From NCBI RefSeq assembly GCF_024211255.1, contig NZ_JAMLDY010000006.1:1-64000 (forward strand): DNA of 64,000 bases. Direction: 5' to 3'. The DNA is from Sphingomonas liriopis (GTDB taxonomy: Bacteria; Pseudomonadota; Alphaproteobacteria; Sphingomonadales; Sphingomonadaceae). How positions within the stretch are numbered: position 1 is the stretch's first letter; the number at the start of each line of letters is the position of its first letter. Positions 37,278-45,955 of the stretch are shown here, in pieces. The notes under the pieces are model-generated. The model did no database searches. It saw only the letters and a program-made list of their open reading frames with translations, and had not been told where the DNA came from. The position numbers and the translations under genes were made by a program.

Positions 37278-38812
37278 CAGCGGATGCCGGCGACGGCGTC
37301 ACCCACGGCGGCGATCGGCCCGAGCGCCGCGGCGAAGGCGGCGACGTCGGCGCGCGCGTCGCGACCGGGCACGACCTCCGCCGACAGATGGATCGCCACC
37401 GCGCGCTGCGTGCCACCGAGCAGCTTCGCCTTCATCGTCTCGATCTTCACCACGCGCTCGTCCGCCGTTACCGTATCGCCGACGACGTACCATGTCGCGA
37501 CGACGCGCTCCACCGGGCGCCGGTCGTATCCGGGCGCGGTCATGCGCAGCGCCGATCCGCCCGCGATCGGGGGGAGGTCGGCGATCCGCACCCAGCGGTC
37601 CTCCTCGCGGATCACGCCGGTACCGAACGCGCCGATCTTGTGGCCTTCGCCCTGGCTCGCGAACACGGCGATGGCGAGATCGACCGCCGCGCCGCCGCGG
37701 GCATAGCGCCCGAACAGCGCATGGTCGGCGCCGGGATAATAAGGCTGCCACGGGCCGGTGCGGCTGAGCGGCGCGCGGGCCCAGCCCGCGACTTGCGGCA
37801 GCGCGATTCGGGCGGGCAGCGGCGTCGCACGCTGCGCGATGGCGACACTCCATACCGGCCAGAGGCCGGCGGTGGCGATCGTAAGCAGCACCGCCATCGG
37901 CAGTCCCATGCGCCCGCGCGTCACCGCGGGCAGCGCCGCGGGATCGAACGCCGGCGCATCGGGCGCGCGGTCGAACCAGCGCCAGCCGATCCCCAGCACC
38001 GCCGCCATCACCAGCCCGAAGAACACCCAGCCATAGACGATATGGTCGAACCCCGTCGCCGCCTCGACGCTGGTCAGGTTCGCGGCATAGATGGTGGCGA
38101 AGGCGCGCAAGCCATTGGCGATCACCGGCACGACCAGCGCCGCGACCATGAACCACGCCCGCCGGACCCGCGATACGAAGCAGACGTTGGCCACCAGCAC
38201 GCCGAACGCCAGCATCGCGATGACGAACTTCGCGCCCGAACACGCCTCCGCCACCTCGAAATAATAGCGGCCGGCATGGATCAGCACGCCGTTCGATTCG
38301 GCCGGCACGCCGAAGAGGTGGAGCAGCGGCATGACGATCCGCACCGTCAGCGCCTGCAGCGGCGGTTCCAGTTCCTCACCGAACGGCACCAGGAACAGCG
38401 CGTAGCCAAGCGGGAACAGCAGCCCGCGCGCCACCTGCGCGCCGAGCAGGGTCACGACGGCCCCCTGCACCATCAGCACGAGACCCAATTGCCGCGCGAA
38501 GGTCACCGACCCGGCATCGCCCATCAGCCACCCGGCGCCGCCGAGCGCGACGAGCAGCAGGCCGGGCCACCACGCGACCGGCGTCAGCGCGGCCAGCTCC
38601 CGCCGGCGCTGCCACACCAGCCAGCCGATCACCGGCGCGATGAACAGGCAATGCCCGAAGGTCGTGCTCGTCCACCAGATCGTCACCAGCCGGATCAGAT
38701 CGACGCGGAAGATCAGCAGGATGACCGCGACCGCCAGCCCCAGCGCGACGCCATGCCGCCGCCACGCGCCCGCGGGCCGGACGAGTTCGGACGGCAAGAC
38801 CGCGACGCTCAC
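37277..38812 (-). CDS. xrtA: Exosortase A with C-terminal EpsI domain
   Basis: Exosortase A is an inner-membrane cysteine transpeptidase that cleaves PEP-CTERM sorting signals. The 511-residue protein has about eight membrane segments with the catalytic Cys in VAEACSGAKFVIAML, Arg in VIANGLRAFATIYAANL and His in TGFDHIVYGWVFFGL. Residues from about 310 form the fused EpsI (DUF3485) domain (WQPYYPGADHALFGRYARGG). The start is a GTG at 38812 overlapping the glycosyltransferase stop (GTGA). No PEP-CTERM substrate gene is present in the window. Confidence 0.92.
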   Translation of the reverse strand: MSVAVLPSELVRPAGAWRRHGVALGLAVAVILLIFRVDLIRLVTIWWTSTTFGHCLFIAPVIGWLVWQRRRELAALTPVAWWPGLLLVALGGAGWLMGDAGSVTFARQLGLVLMVQGAVVTLLGAQVARGLLFPLGYALFLVPFGEELEPPLQALTVRIVMPLLHLFGVPAESNGVLIHAGRYYFEVAEACSGAKFVIAMLAFGVLVANVCFVSRVRRAWFMVAALVVPVIANGLRAFATIYAANLTSVEAATGFDHIVYGWVFFGLVMAAVLGIGWRWFDRAPDAPAFDPAALPAVTRGRMGLPMAVLLTIATAGLWPVWSVAIAQRATPLPARIALPQVAGWARAPLSRTGPWQPYYPGADHALFGRYARGGAAVDLAIAVFASQGEGHKIGAFGTGVIREEDRWVRIADLPPIAGGSALRMTAPGYDRRPVERVVATWYVVGDTVTADERVVKIETMKAKLLGGTQRAVAIHLSAEVVPGRDARADVAAFAAALGPIAAVGDAVAGIR

Positions 38813-40089
38813 GCCGCCAGCCCCAGCAGCGCATCGAGCGGGGCCAGCCGCGCCTCCCAATCGTACCGCGCCAGCACCCGCTTGCGCGCCTGCGCACCGA
38901 GCGTTGCCGCCGCCTCCGGATCGTCGAGCAGCGCCGTGATCTGCGCGGCATGATCGTCCGCCTTGCCGGCGACGCGCAGCGTCCCGCCGTGGTCGATCCC
39001 CTCCGCCGCCGCGACCGACGCCACCACCGGCCGCGCCATCGCCATCGCCTCGAGCACCTTGTTCTGGATCCCGCGCGCCAGCCGCAGCGGCGCAACGCAT
39101 ACGTCCGCGGCAGCGAGCCACGGCCGCACGTCATGAACCGCGCCGGTGACGACGACGTCGTCACCCGCCAGCGCCTGCACCGCCGCGGTCGGCGCGCGCC
39201 CGACGATGGCGAAGCCTGCGGTGGGATGGGCGGCCTGCACGAGCGGCAGGACCTCGCGCACGAACCACGTCACCGCCTCGACGTTCGGCCGGTAATCCAT
39301 CTGCCCGGTGAAGACGATCAGTGGCGAAGCACGCCCTCCGCTCACATCTCCCGTCACCCCGGACGTGTTCCGGGGTCCACTCTGCGACGAGGCGAAAGGC
39401 ACGTTACTCGAAGCCATGCGCCCGTGGCCCGGTGGACCCCGGAACACGTCCGGGGTGACGGACGGAATGTGGCAAGCCGGATCGAACACCGCCGCATCGA
39501 TCCCGTTCTCCACCGCCTCGATCCGCCCCGTCGCGCCGCCGTCACGAAACAGCGCCGCCTCCGCCTCACTCACAAACACGCTCGCCCGCACGCCTGCCGC
39601 CACGTCCCGTTCGAACGCGCCGAGCAACCGCGCCTCGCGCCGCATCATCCAGCGCAGCGGCCATGCCCCCTGCCCGGCGAACCCGGCGAACTTCGCCGAA
39701 TCCACGTCGACGAAATCCATCACCGCCGGCACGCCATCGGGCAGATATTGCGCCATCTGCCCGGAAAAACAGTAGACCACGTCCGCCCGCACCCGCGCCG
39801 CCGCTGCCCGCAGTTCGGCGGAGGCAAAGGCGGTCAGCGACACCGGCCGCCCCGTTGTTAGCGCCTGGATCGCCGCCAGCGGCTGCGACTTGCTCCGCCG
39901 CACGATCGCGACGCTCGCCAGTTGTTCGGCCAGTTCCGCCGGCACGTCGAAATCCGCCTCCTGCTCGCCGAACGCGACCAGATGCACCCGCGCGCGTTGG
40001 CTCAGATAGCGCAGGACATGATAGCTGCGGATCTTGTCTCCCCGATCGGGGGGGAACGGCGCACGATGCGCGAGGAACAGCAGATCCAT
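38809..40089 (-). CDS. XrtA-locus glycosyltransferase with a repeat-encoded insertion
   Basis: The 426-residue GT-B protein (family 1/4-like, the XrtA-associated PEP-CTERM/exosortase type) begins MDLLFLAHRAPFPPDRGDKI and has the C-terminal donor site PLRLARGIQNKVLEAMAMARPVVAS. Between the two Rossmann halves, at about residues 207-250, a family A repeat is translated in frame (giving SVTPDVFRGPPG and SGPRNTSGVTGD); the fold resumes with SPLIVFTGQMDYRPNVEAV. The ATG overlaps the FemAB stop by one base. The sugar is unknown. Confidence 0.88.
   Translation of the reverse strand: MDLLFLAHRAPFPPDRGDKIRSYHVLRYLSQRARVHLVAFGEQEADFDVPAELAEQLASVAIVRRSKSQPLAAIQALTTGRPVSLTAFASAELRAAAARVRADVVYCFSGQMAQYLPDGVPAVMDFVDVDSAKFAGFAGQGAWPLRWMMRREARLLGAFERDVAAGVRASVFVSEAEAALFRDGGATGRIEAVENGIDAAVFDPACHIPSVTPDVFRGPPGHGRMASSNVPFASSQSGPRNTSGVTGDVSGGRASPLIVFTGQMDYRPNVEAVTWFVREVLPLVQAAHPTAGFAIVGRAPTAAVQALAGDDVVVTGAVHDVRPWLAAADVCVAPLRLARGIQNKVLEAMAMARPVVASVAAAEGIDHGGTLRVAGKADDHAAQITALLDDPEAAATLGAQARKRVLARYDWEARLAPLDALLGLAA
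39352..39460. repeat. Family A repeat in frame inside the glycosyltransferase gene
   Basis: CGTCACCCCGGACGTGTTCC and the inverted GGAACACGTCCGGGGTGACG flank about 60 bases. It is nearly the same as the intergenic copy at 9416 but lies inside a coding region without breaking the frame. Confidence 0.88.
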
Positions 40090-41135
40090 CAGCCGAGGCC
40101 GCGCGAGATCCACGGCCCCAGCAGGTTGGCGACCGGCAGCGGCAGCTTCTGCCACGTCGCGACCATCGCCGCATATTTCGGGTTGAGCGGATTGACCTCG
40201 CGGGTCTCGCCCTCGCTGCGCTTGGCATAGCTGCGCGGCACCGGCGTGAAGCCCCAGTTCTTCTTGAACGCCGCCGCACCGGTACCGGTCTTCGACCGCC
40301 CGAAATCGAAGCGCACACAGCCGCGCCCGCGCGCATGGTTCATCAGCGCGAAGTACATCCGGTCGTTGGCGCGCAGGCCCCGCGCCGCTGCGGTCCCGCC
40401 GCCCCAATAAGGATAGACCGTCCCCTGGAAATACAGGCTCAGCACGCTCGCCACCGCATGGCCTTCATGCCGCACGGTCAGCACGTCGGTGTCCATCGCG
40501 CCCGCGACGCTGCGAAACAACTTGGCCGGAAACACCGGCGTGCCGAGGTTGCGCACCGATTCGGCGTAAACGCGGTAATGCTCCGGCAGCAACGCTTCGC
40601 CGCCAGTCACCACCTCCAGATCGAAGCCGAGCGCGCGCCGCACCTCGGCACGCTGCTTGCGCGGGATGGCGAGCATTTCGCCCTCCTCGGTCGCCGCCAG
40701 ATCGCGCACGAAGCCGAGGTAGGACGTCTCGTCCGTCTCCCACCCGGTCGGCGCCGGGCCGCCGCGCAGCTCGACGCCGGGGCACCCCAGCCGCTGCGCC
40801 AGCTCCCACGCCCCCGCCGCCAGCGCATCGACGCCGCCGCCCAGCACGCCGCCATCGACGCCGAAGCCGGTCGATACCAAAGCCTTGCCGAACAGCGGCG
40901 AGCGCATCTCGGTCAGCGGCAGCACGCCGCCGATGCCGCCATCGGCGCGGTTCGCGACCAGATAGCGCGCCCGCTGCCCGCAACCGCGCTCGACCGCGCG
41001 GCTCCACGCGGTCAGATGAAACGGTGTCGCCCCCGGACAATTGCGCACGAAGGCATCGATCGCCCCGCTCTCGCGTACATCGGCGAGGTCCGCCTCGCGC
41101 ACGCCGAGCGGCATCTCCAGCAGCGGCATCGTCAC
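40089..41135 (-). CDS. FemAB family XrtA/PEP-CTERM system-associated protein
   Basis: The 348-residue protein is a GNAT-fold FemAB-type transferase: TPFHLTAWSRAVERGCGQ near the N-terminus and RFDFGRSKTGTGAAAFKKNWGFTP near the C-terminus are diagnostic for the exosortase-associated subgroup. It presumably transfers an aminoacyl or acyl group to the polysaccharide or a precursor, but the reaction is unknown. The start is the GTG at 41135 (or ATG 41129); it overlaps the deacetylase stop. Confidence 0.9.
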   Translation of the reverse strand: MTMPLLEMPLGVREADLADVRESGAIDAFVRNCPGATPFHLTAWSRAVERGCGQRARYLVANRADGGIGGVLPLTEMRSPLFGKALVSTGFGVDGGVLGGGVDALAAGAWELAQRLGCPGVELRGGPAPTGWETDETSYLGFVRDLAATEEGEMLAIPRKQRAEVRRALGFDLEVVTGGEALLPEHYRVYAESVRNLGTPVFPAKLFRSVAGAMDTDVLTVRHEGHAVASVLSLYFQGTVYPYWGGGTAAARGLRANDRMYFALMNHARGRGCVRFDFGRSKTGTGAAAFKKNWGFTPVPRSYAKRSEGETREVNPLNPKYAAMVATWQKLPLPVANLLGPWISRGLG

Positions 41136-41986
41136 GCCATCACCGCCGCTTCGCGGGCCACGACTGCGTCGACCCGCCCCCAGTCGTGCCGCGCGATCAG
41201 CCCGCGCAGCTTGCCCGCCATCGCGCCCAGCCGGCTGTAATGCCGCACCCGCGACCGCAGCGGCGCATTCGCGACGCGCGGCTGGCCGGGATCGATCTCC
41301 CAGGGGTGGAAATAGAAGATGCCGGCATGCCCCTCGCCATTGACCTGCCGCACCGCGTAATCGGAGAGCGCCGCGGGCAGCATGCGGAAGAAGCCGCCGC
41401 CCGTCGCCAGATGCCGCCCCGCGACCTTCGCCACCGTCACCGGCAGCTCGATCAGGCCTGAATCCTTCAGCGGCCGAAACGCATAGCGCGGCGCATCATG
41501 CCAGCCATAATGGTCGTGGCGCACCGGCGCGACGCTCGACGAATAGGCATAGCCCGCCTCGGCGAGTTCATGGAACGCCCACAGGTTGCGCGTGTCGATC
41601 GAGAAGCTCGGCGCGCGATAGCCGGTGACCGCCTGCCCGCTCGCATCCTCCAGTGCCACGCGGGCGCGGGCGAGGTCGGCGCGGAACGCGGCGCGGTCCA
41701 TCGTGAAGACGCGCTGGTGGTCCCAGCCGTGGCTCGCGATCTCATGCCCGGCGTCCGCGATCCGCCGGATCAGCCGCGGGTGCCGCTCCGCCACCCAGCC
41801 CAACGAGAAGAACGTCGCCACGACCCCGCTCTCGGCGAACAGGTCAAGCACTGCGCCGGTGTTGCCCTCGACCCGGCTGGGAATCGAATCCCAATCGTCC
41901 TTGGCGATCGTGCGTTCGAACGCGCCGACCTGAAACCATTCCTCGACATCGACCGACAGGCCGTTGAGCACGGGGCTACGCGGCAT
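41132..41986 (-). CDS. XrtA-associated polysaccharide deacetylase
   Basis: The 284-residue protein has a NodB-type deacetylase domain with the metal site in GLSVDVEEWFQ (Asp) and EIASHGWDHQRVF (two His), the TGYRAPSFSID motif, and the C-terminal DUF3473 segment FYFHPWEIDPGQPRV. It would remove acetyl groups from the exopolysaccharide. Start ATG 41986 (MPRSPVLNG) overlaps the end of the upstream ATPase gene by 11 bases. Confidence 0.92.
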   Translation of the reverse strand: MPRSPVLNGLSVDVEEWFQVGAFERTIAKDDWDSIPSRVEGNTGAVLDLFAESGVVATFFSLGWVAERHPRLIRRIADAGHEIASHGWDHQRVFTMDRAAFRADLARARVALEDASGQAVTGYRAPSFSIDTRNLWAFHELAEAGYAYSSSVAPVRHDHYGWHDAPRYAFRPLKDSGLIELPVTVAKVAGRHLATGGGFFRMLPAALSDYAVRQVNGEGHAGIFYFHPWEIDPGQPRVANAPLRSRVRHYSRLGAMAGKLRGLIARHDWGRVDAVVAREAAVMA

Positions 41987-43283
41987 GGTCCCAGGCCGCC
42001 GGAGCGCGGATCGGCACATGATCCTGATTGAACTCGGCGACGCCCGCAACCACCGCGGAGGCTGCCGCCGCCGCCTCGCCGCGATCCGCCTCGACCCAGT
42101 CGACCAGCAGCGTCAGTACGCGCCGCAGCGCTTCCTCCTGCTCCGCCACCCGCGCCTCGAGCGCGACGATGCGGTCGTCTTCGGGCGGCGATGCGGCGGG
42201 CTCGTCGGGCAGCGGGTCGAGCCATTGCGTGGTGCGCGGGACGAAGCGGCGCACCGACGTTTCGTCGGGTTCGTCTGTTGCGTTAGCCACGTCCTCGATC
42301 CGTTCGTGCTGCGCTTGTCGAAGCACATCGGGACTCGCCTGCCCTTCGACAGGCTCAGGGCGAACGGTGGGGGCGGGTTCGGGTTCGGGTTCAGCTTCGG
42401 CTTCGGCTTCGGCTTCGGGCTGCGGCTCGGGCACCACCGCCGCCGCCGGCGCGTCCACCGCCAGCATCGGCAGATCGGCATGCAGGTCACGCAGCACGCC
42501 GCGCACGACGCGGCCGTCGATCAGCTCCAGCCCCTCGATCGCCGCCGCCAGCATCACCCGGCCGGCAAGCTGGTTGAGCCGCCGCGGCACGCCGCCCGAC
42601 CCCTGATACAGCGCTTCGAACGCATCCTCAGCGAAATCCGGCCGCCCCTGCCAGTCGACCACCGACAGGCGGTGCGCGATATAATCGGCCACCTCGTGCG
42701 GCTCCATCGGGTCGAGATGATGGATGGCGATGACGCGCTGGCGGAGTTGCTCGAGCCGGTCGGAGCCATGCAGCCGCTCGCGGAACTCGGGCTGCCCGAG
42801 CAGCAGGATCTGCAGCAGCGCATGGCCGCCGGCCTGGAAGTTGGACAGCATGCGCAGCTCTTCGAGCGCATCGACGGGCAACGCCTGCGCCTCGTCGACG
42901 ATGAGCAGCGTCCGCCGTCCCGACCGCGCTACCGCGTGCAAGCCCCGCTCGATCGCGGTCAGCAGCTGCGCCTTGGCGAGCCCCGCCGGATCGACGCCCA
43001 GCCCGGTCGCGACGATGCGCAACAGATCGTCCGCCGGAATCGCGGTCGACACGACCGTGATGACGTTGAGCGCCGCGCTGTCGAGCATGCCGGTCAGATG
43101 CCCGACCAGCGTCGTCTTGCCCGCGCCGATGTCGCCGGTGACGACGACGAAGCCCTCGCCCTGCGCCAGGCCATAGCCGAGGTACGCCATCGCCTTGCGA
43201 TGCGTCGCCGTCTCGTACCAGAAGCGCGCGTCCGGCGTCAGCTGGAAGGGCCGCCCGGAGAGGCCAAAATGGTCTTCGTACAT
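41976..43283 (-). CDS. XrtA-associated AAA ATPase with a repeat-encoded insertion
   Basis: The 435-residue protein begins MYEDHFGLSGRPFQLTPDAR and has an ExeA-like AAA domain: Walker A VTGDIGAGKTTLVGHL and Walker B TLLIVDEAQALPVDALEELRM. After residue 280 comes an acidic Pro/Glu linker (a run of EAEAE and PEPEP) and then about 24 residues (305-328) translated from a family B repeat (VRPEPVEGQASPDVLRQAQHE). A coiled-coil C-terminus (ALEARVAEQEEALRRVLTLL) follows. It probably powers or gates assembly of the export system. Confidence 0.9.
   Translation of the reverse strand: MYEDHFGLSGRPFQLTPDARFWYETATHRKAMAYLGYGLAQGEGFVVVTGDIGAGKTTLVGHLTGMLDSAALNVITVVSTAIPADDLLRIVATGLGVDPAGLAKAQLLTAIERGLHAVARSGRRTLLIVDEAQALPVDALEELRMLSNFQAGGHALLQILLLGQPEFRERLHGSDRLEQLRQRVIAIHHLDPMEPHEVADYIAHRLSVVDWQGRPDFAEDAFEALYQGSGGVPRRLNQLAGRVMLAAAIEGLELIDGRVVRGVLRDLHADLPMLAVDAPAAAVVPEPQPEAEAEAEAEPEPEPAPTVRPEPVEGQASPDVLRQAQHERIEDVANATDEPDETSVRRFVPRTTQWLDPLPDEPAASPPEDDRIVALEARVAEQEEALRRVLTLLVDWVEADRGEAAAAASAVVAGVAEFNQDHVPIRAPAAWDHAA
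42300..42369. repeat. Family B repeat in frame inside the XrtA ATPase gene
   Basis: CCGTTCGTGCTGCGCTTGTC and CAGGCTCAGGGCGAACGG face each other across about 30 bases. The short form of the element is read in frame within the linker of the ATPase. Confidence 0.85.
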
Positions 43284-43293
43284 GTCCGACCCC

Positions 43294-44898
43294 TTAGAAC
43301 GAATAGCGGGCGGCAAGGATCGCCTGCGCCGACCAGCTGGTATCCACATCGCCGGTATCGAACGCGTAAACGCCCGCGCTGGCCGAGGTGGTGACCCGCC
43401 CGAAGCTGTGGCCGTAGCTCGCGGTGCCGCCATAGGACCATACGCCCGCTGCCTGCGCCACGCCCGATTCGTAGTAATTGACGAAGGCGTTGAGATCGAC
43501 CGTCGACGCCGGCGTCAGCGTGCGGTTCCAGAACAGCTGGCCATAGGCGCTCTGATCCTCGATCCCGTACAGCGTCACGCCCGGCACGGTGTCGCGGTTG
43601 AACAGCTTGCGGTTGGCATAGCCGATGCCGCCGCCATAGCTCGACCGCCCGCGGGTGATCGACAGCACCGCGTCCGCCCCACGCGCACGATAGCTGGCGG
43701 TCGAGATCGACTGGAACACGTCGTTGAGGCAGCCGCCCGGCGTCGATCCGCTGGTCGAGAAGACGCAGCCGTTGAACTGCTGCGTGAAGGCATCACGCGC
43801 CGCGATGAAGCTGGTCGGCAATTGCGACAGGCCGGTGCGCAGCTGCCGGCCGAAGGTCGTCACGCTGTCGTACACGTCCGCGGAGAAGCCGACATGCTCC
43901 GACGCCTGATAGGTGACCAGCCCGGTATAGCTGACCGTGCCGTAGCGCTTGCCGACATGCGCCTCGGCCGACACGCGCCGGTTGGGCCGCCACACCACGC
44001 CCGCGTCGTAATAGACGCCGTCGGTGCGATAGGCGATCTGCCGCGGCGAGGCCTCGTCGGTGACGAAACGGCCGTCGCCGTCGACCACCGGCGCGCCCGC
44101 CGCGGTCAGCAGCGCCGAGCGGCTGCTCGTCTCGACGCGTTCGTAGCCGACGCCTGCGGTGAGCGCGACGTTGGCGGAGACCGGCGCCAGCACGTCGCCG
44201 CGCGCACGCCACGCCTCGTAGCGCCCGTCGAGCTGGCCCGCATCCTCGCGCTCCCAGCCACCGCTCGCGGTCAGGCCGACGGGCAGCACCTGCCCCGGCT
44301 GCACGCCGAGGCTGAGCCCCGCGACCTGCCCGAACGAATCGTCGTAATAGTCGAGCCGCGGCTGCCCCGCCGCGACCCCGGTGAAGCTGGGCGTCTGGAC
44401 CTTGGTATAGCCCGCCTGATAGCTCGCCGCGACCGCGACCGGCCCGGCATGCGTCGCATAGCTGGGGCCGCCATAGACCGCATAGACCTGGCTGATGTTG
44501 TCGACGTTGCCGACCAGCACGCCCGGCGCCGCGCCGCGGATATCGGAACGGGTCCGCGTCGCGATCCCGCCCGCCTCCAGCATCAGCCCGCGCGCGACCT
44601 GCGCAGAGACACGGGCGAGGCCGGTGTGGATATCCGAATCGCCGATATCGTCGTCCCACGCGATGCGGCGCTCGTAGCGATACGACAACTGGCCGTTGAC
44701 CCGCGCGCTGCTCGCCGCGACGTCGATGCCGACCGCGACGTTGGAATAGGTCAGCACGTCGCCGCTGTTGAGATCGGCGTCGAGCACCTGCCCCAGTTCG
44801 ATATAGGGCGTGGCGGTCAGCCGCCGGCTTTGCGCCTGCGCGGCGGTGCCGGCGGCGAGCGCGCCGAGCGCGACGCCGATGGAAAGAACCCGGATCAC
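43294..44898 (-). CDS. XrtA-system outer-membrane beta-barrel protein
   Basis: The 534-residue protein has a signal peptide (MIRVLSIGVALGALAAGTAAQAQ with the first codon GTG) and a long series of alternating-polarity strands ending in the aromatic terminal residue F (AILAARYSF), typical of outer-membrane barrels. Size and position match the PEP-CTERM-system-associated outer-membrane protein family, a likely export or modification pore. The GTG overlaps the kinase stop (GTGA). Confidence 0.88.
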   Translation of the reverse strand: MIRVLSIGVALGALAAGTAAQAQSRRLTATPYIELGQVLDADLNSGDVLTYSNVAVGIDVAASSARVNGQLSYRYERRIAWDDDIGDSDIHTGLARVSAQVARGLMLEAGGIATRTRSDIRGAAPGVLVGNVDNISQVYAVYGGPSYATHAGPVAVAASYQAGYTKVQTPSFTGVAAGQPRLDYYDDSFGQVAGLSLGVQPGQVLPVGLTASGGWEREDAGQLDGRYEAWRARGDVLAPVSANVALTAGVGYERVETSSRSALLTAAGAPVVDGDGRFVTDEASPRQIAYRTDGVYYDAGVVWRPNRRVSAEAHVGKRYGTVSYTGLVTYQASEHVGFSADVYDSVTTFGRQLRTGLSQLPTSFIAARDAFTQQFNGCVFSTSGSTPGGCLNDVFQSISTASYRARGADAVLSITRGRSSYGGGIGYANRKLFNRDTVPGVTLYGIEDQSAYGQLFWNRTLTPASTVDLNAFVNYYESGVAQAAGVWSYGGTASYGHSFGRVTTSASAGVYAFDTGDVDTSWSAQAILAARYSF

Positions 44899-45938
44899 TT
44901 GCCTGCCTCCTGGCCGTAATAGGTGCCGTAGCGGTGCCCACCGGGCACGAACGAGACGGCGTTGAGTACCAGCGCGATCTCGTCGCACCCGTCGAGCCGC
45001 TGCACCGCCTCGCGCAATTCGCTTTCCGGCGTATGGTCCGCGCGCACGATCAGCATCACCTGCCCGACCAGCATCGCCAGCACCGCGGCGGGCGAGGCGG
45101 CGAGCGCGGGCGGCGAATCGAAGATCACGATGCGGCGCGGATTGGCCTCGAGCAGCCGCGCCAGCACCACGCGGGTGCGCGCGGACGCCAGCAATTCGGT
45201 ATCGGTCGCGGTCTTGGTGCCCGCGGGCAGGATCGACAGGCCGCCGACGTCGGTGCGGATCACCAGACTTTCGACATCGATCCGGCTGTCGGCGAGCGCG
45301 TCGAGCAGCCCCGGCTGTTCGGCGAGGCCCAGCTGCACCAGCACGTCGGGCTTGGCGAAATCGGCATCGACCAGCAGCACCTCGGTATCGCGCTCGGCGG
45401 CGAGCGACAGCGCGAGGTTGACCGCGCAAAAGGTCTTGCCGTCGCCCGGCCGCGCCGAACACACCAAGGCGGTACGTGCCTTGTCGCGCTGCCCGGTCTG
45501 CGCGACACGCTCGCGGGTGATGAGCAGCTGGCGCTTGATGAGCCGGAACTCCTCGGCGAGCGGCCCAACGGGCGCACCCGGCACGATCATCCCCGCTTCG
45601 GCCAGCATGCCGCGGTCGATGCCGGCGATATCGGTCAGCTCGGGCGTGTCGTAGAAAGACTGTGGCAGCTCCTGCCCCACCGGCGCACGCAATTCGGGCG
45701 GGATGGCGAGGAAGGTGGGATCCGCTTCCGGCGCCGCGGCGATCCAGTCGTCCTCGACGACGGGCGAAGGTGCGGGTGCGGGTGCAGGGATCGGCGCGAC
45801 CGCGATCGGCCGCGGCGCGGCGACGGCCGGCTCGGGCAGGTCGGGCACGGGCGCGCGCTGGCGCAGCGCCGCGCTGAAATCATAGGCCTGTGCCGCACGC
45901 TCGAGCAGCGAGTCGCGGCGGATGGGTTTGTGCATCAT
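44895..45938 (-). CDS. XrtA-associated tyrosine autokinase (BY-kinase)
   Basis: The 347-residue protein has a Pro/Ala-rich N-terminal region and a MinD-like BY-kinase domain: Walker A CSARPGDGKTFCAVNLALSL, Walker A' VLLVDADFAKPDV and Walker B RIVIFDSPPAL. A short tyrosine cluster lies at the C-terminus (YGTYYGQEAGK). It would control polysaccharide chain length through phosphorylation with the adjacent chain-length protein, of which it appears to be the detached cytoplasmic domain. ATG 45938 has TGAGGA upstream. Confidence 0.92.
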   Translation of the reverse strand: MMHKPIRRDSLLERAAQAYDFSAALRQRAPVPDLPEPAVAAPRPIAVAPIPAPAPAPSPVVEDDWIAAAPEADPTFLAIPPELRAPVGQELPQSFYDTPELTDIAGIDRGMLAEAGMIVPGAPVGPLAEEFRLIKRQLLITRERVAQTGQRDKARTALVCSARPGDGKTFCAVNLALSLAAERDTEVLLVDADFAKPDVLVQLGLAEQPGLLDALADSRIDVESLVIRTDVGGLSILPAGTKTATDTELLASARTRVVLARLLEANPRRIVIFDSPPALAASPAAVLAMLVGQVMLIVRADHTPESELREAVQRLDGCDEIALVLNAVSFVPGGHRYGTYYGQEAGK

Positions 45939-45955
45939 ATCGTCCTCACCCGCGC

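Noticed and set aside
36144-37706. Open frame of 520 codons opposite the amidotransferase gene
   Set aside because: The amidotransferase has a full set of catalytic motifs on the other strand; this frame has none.
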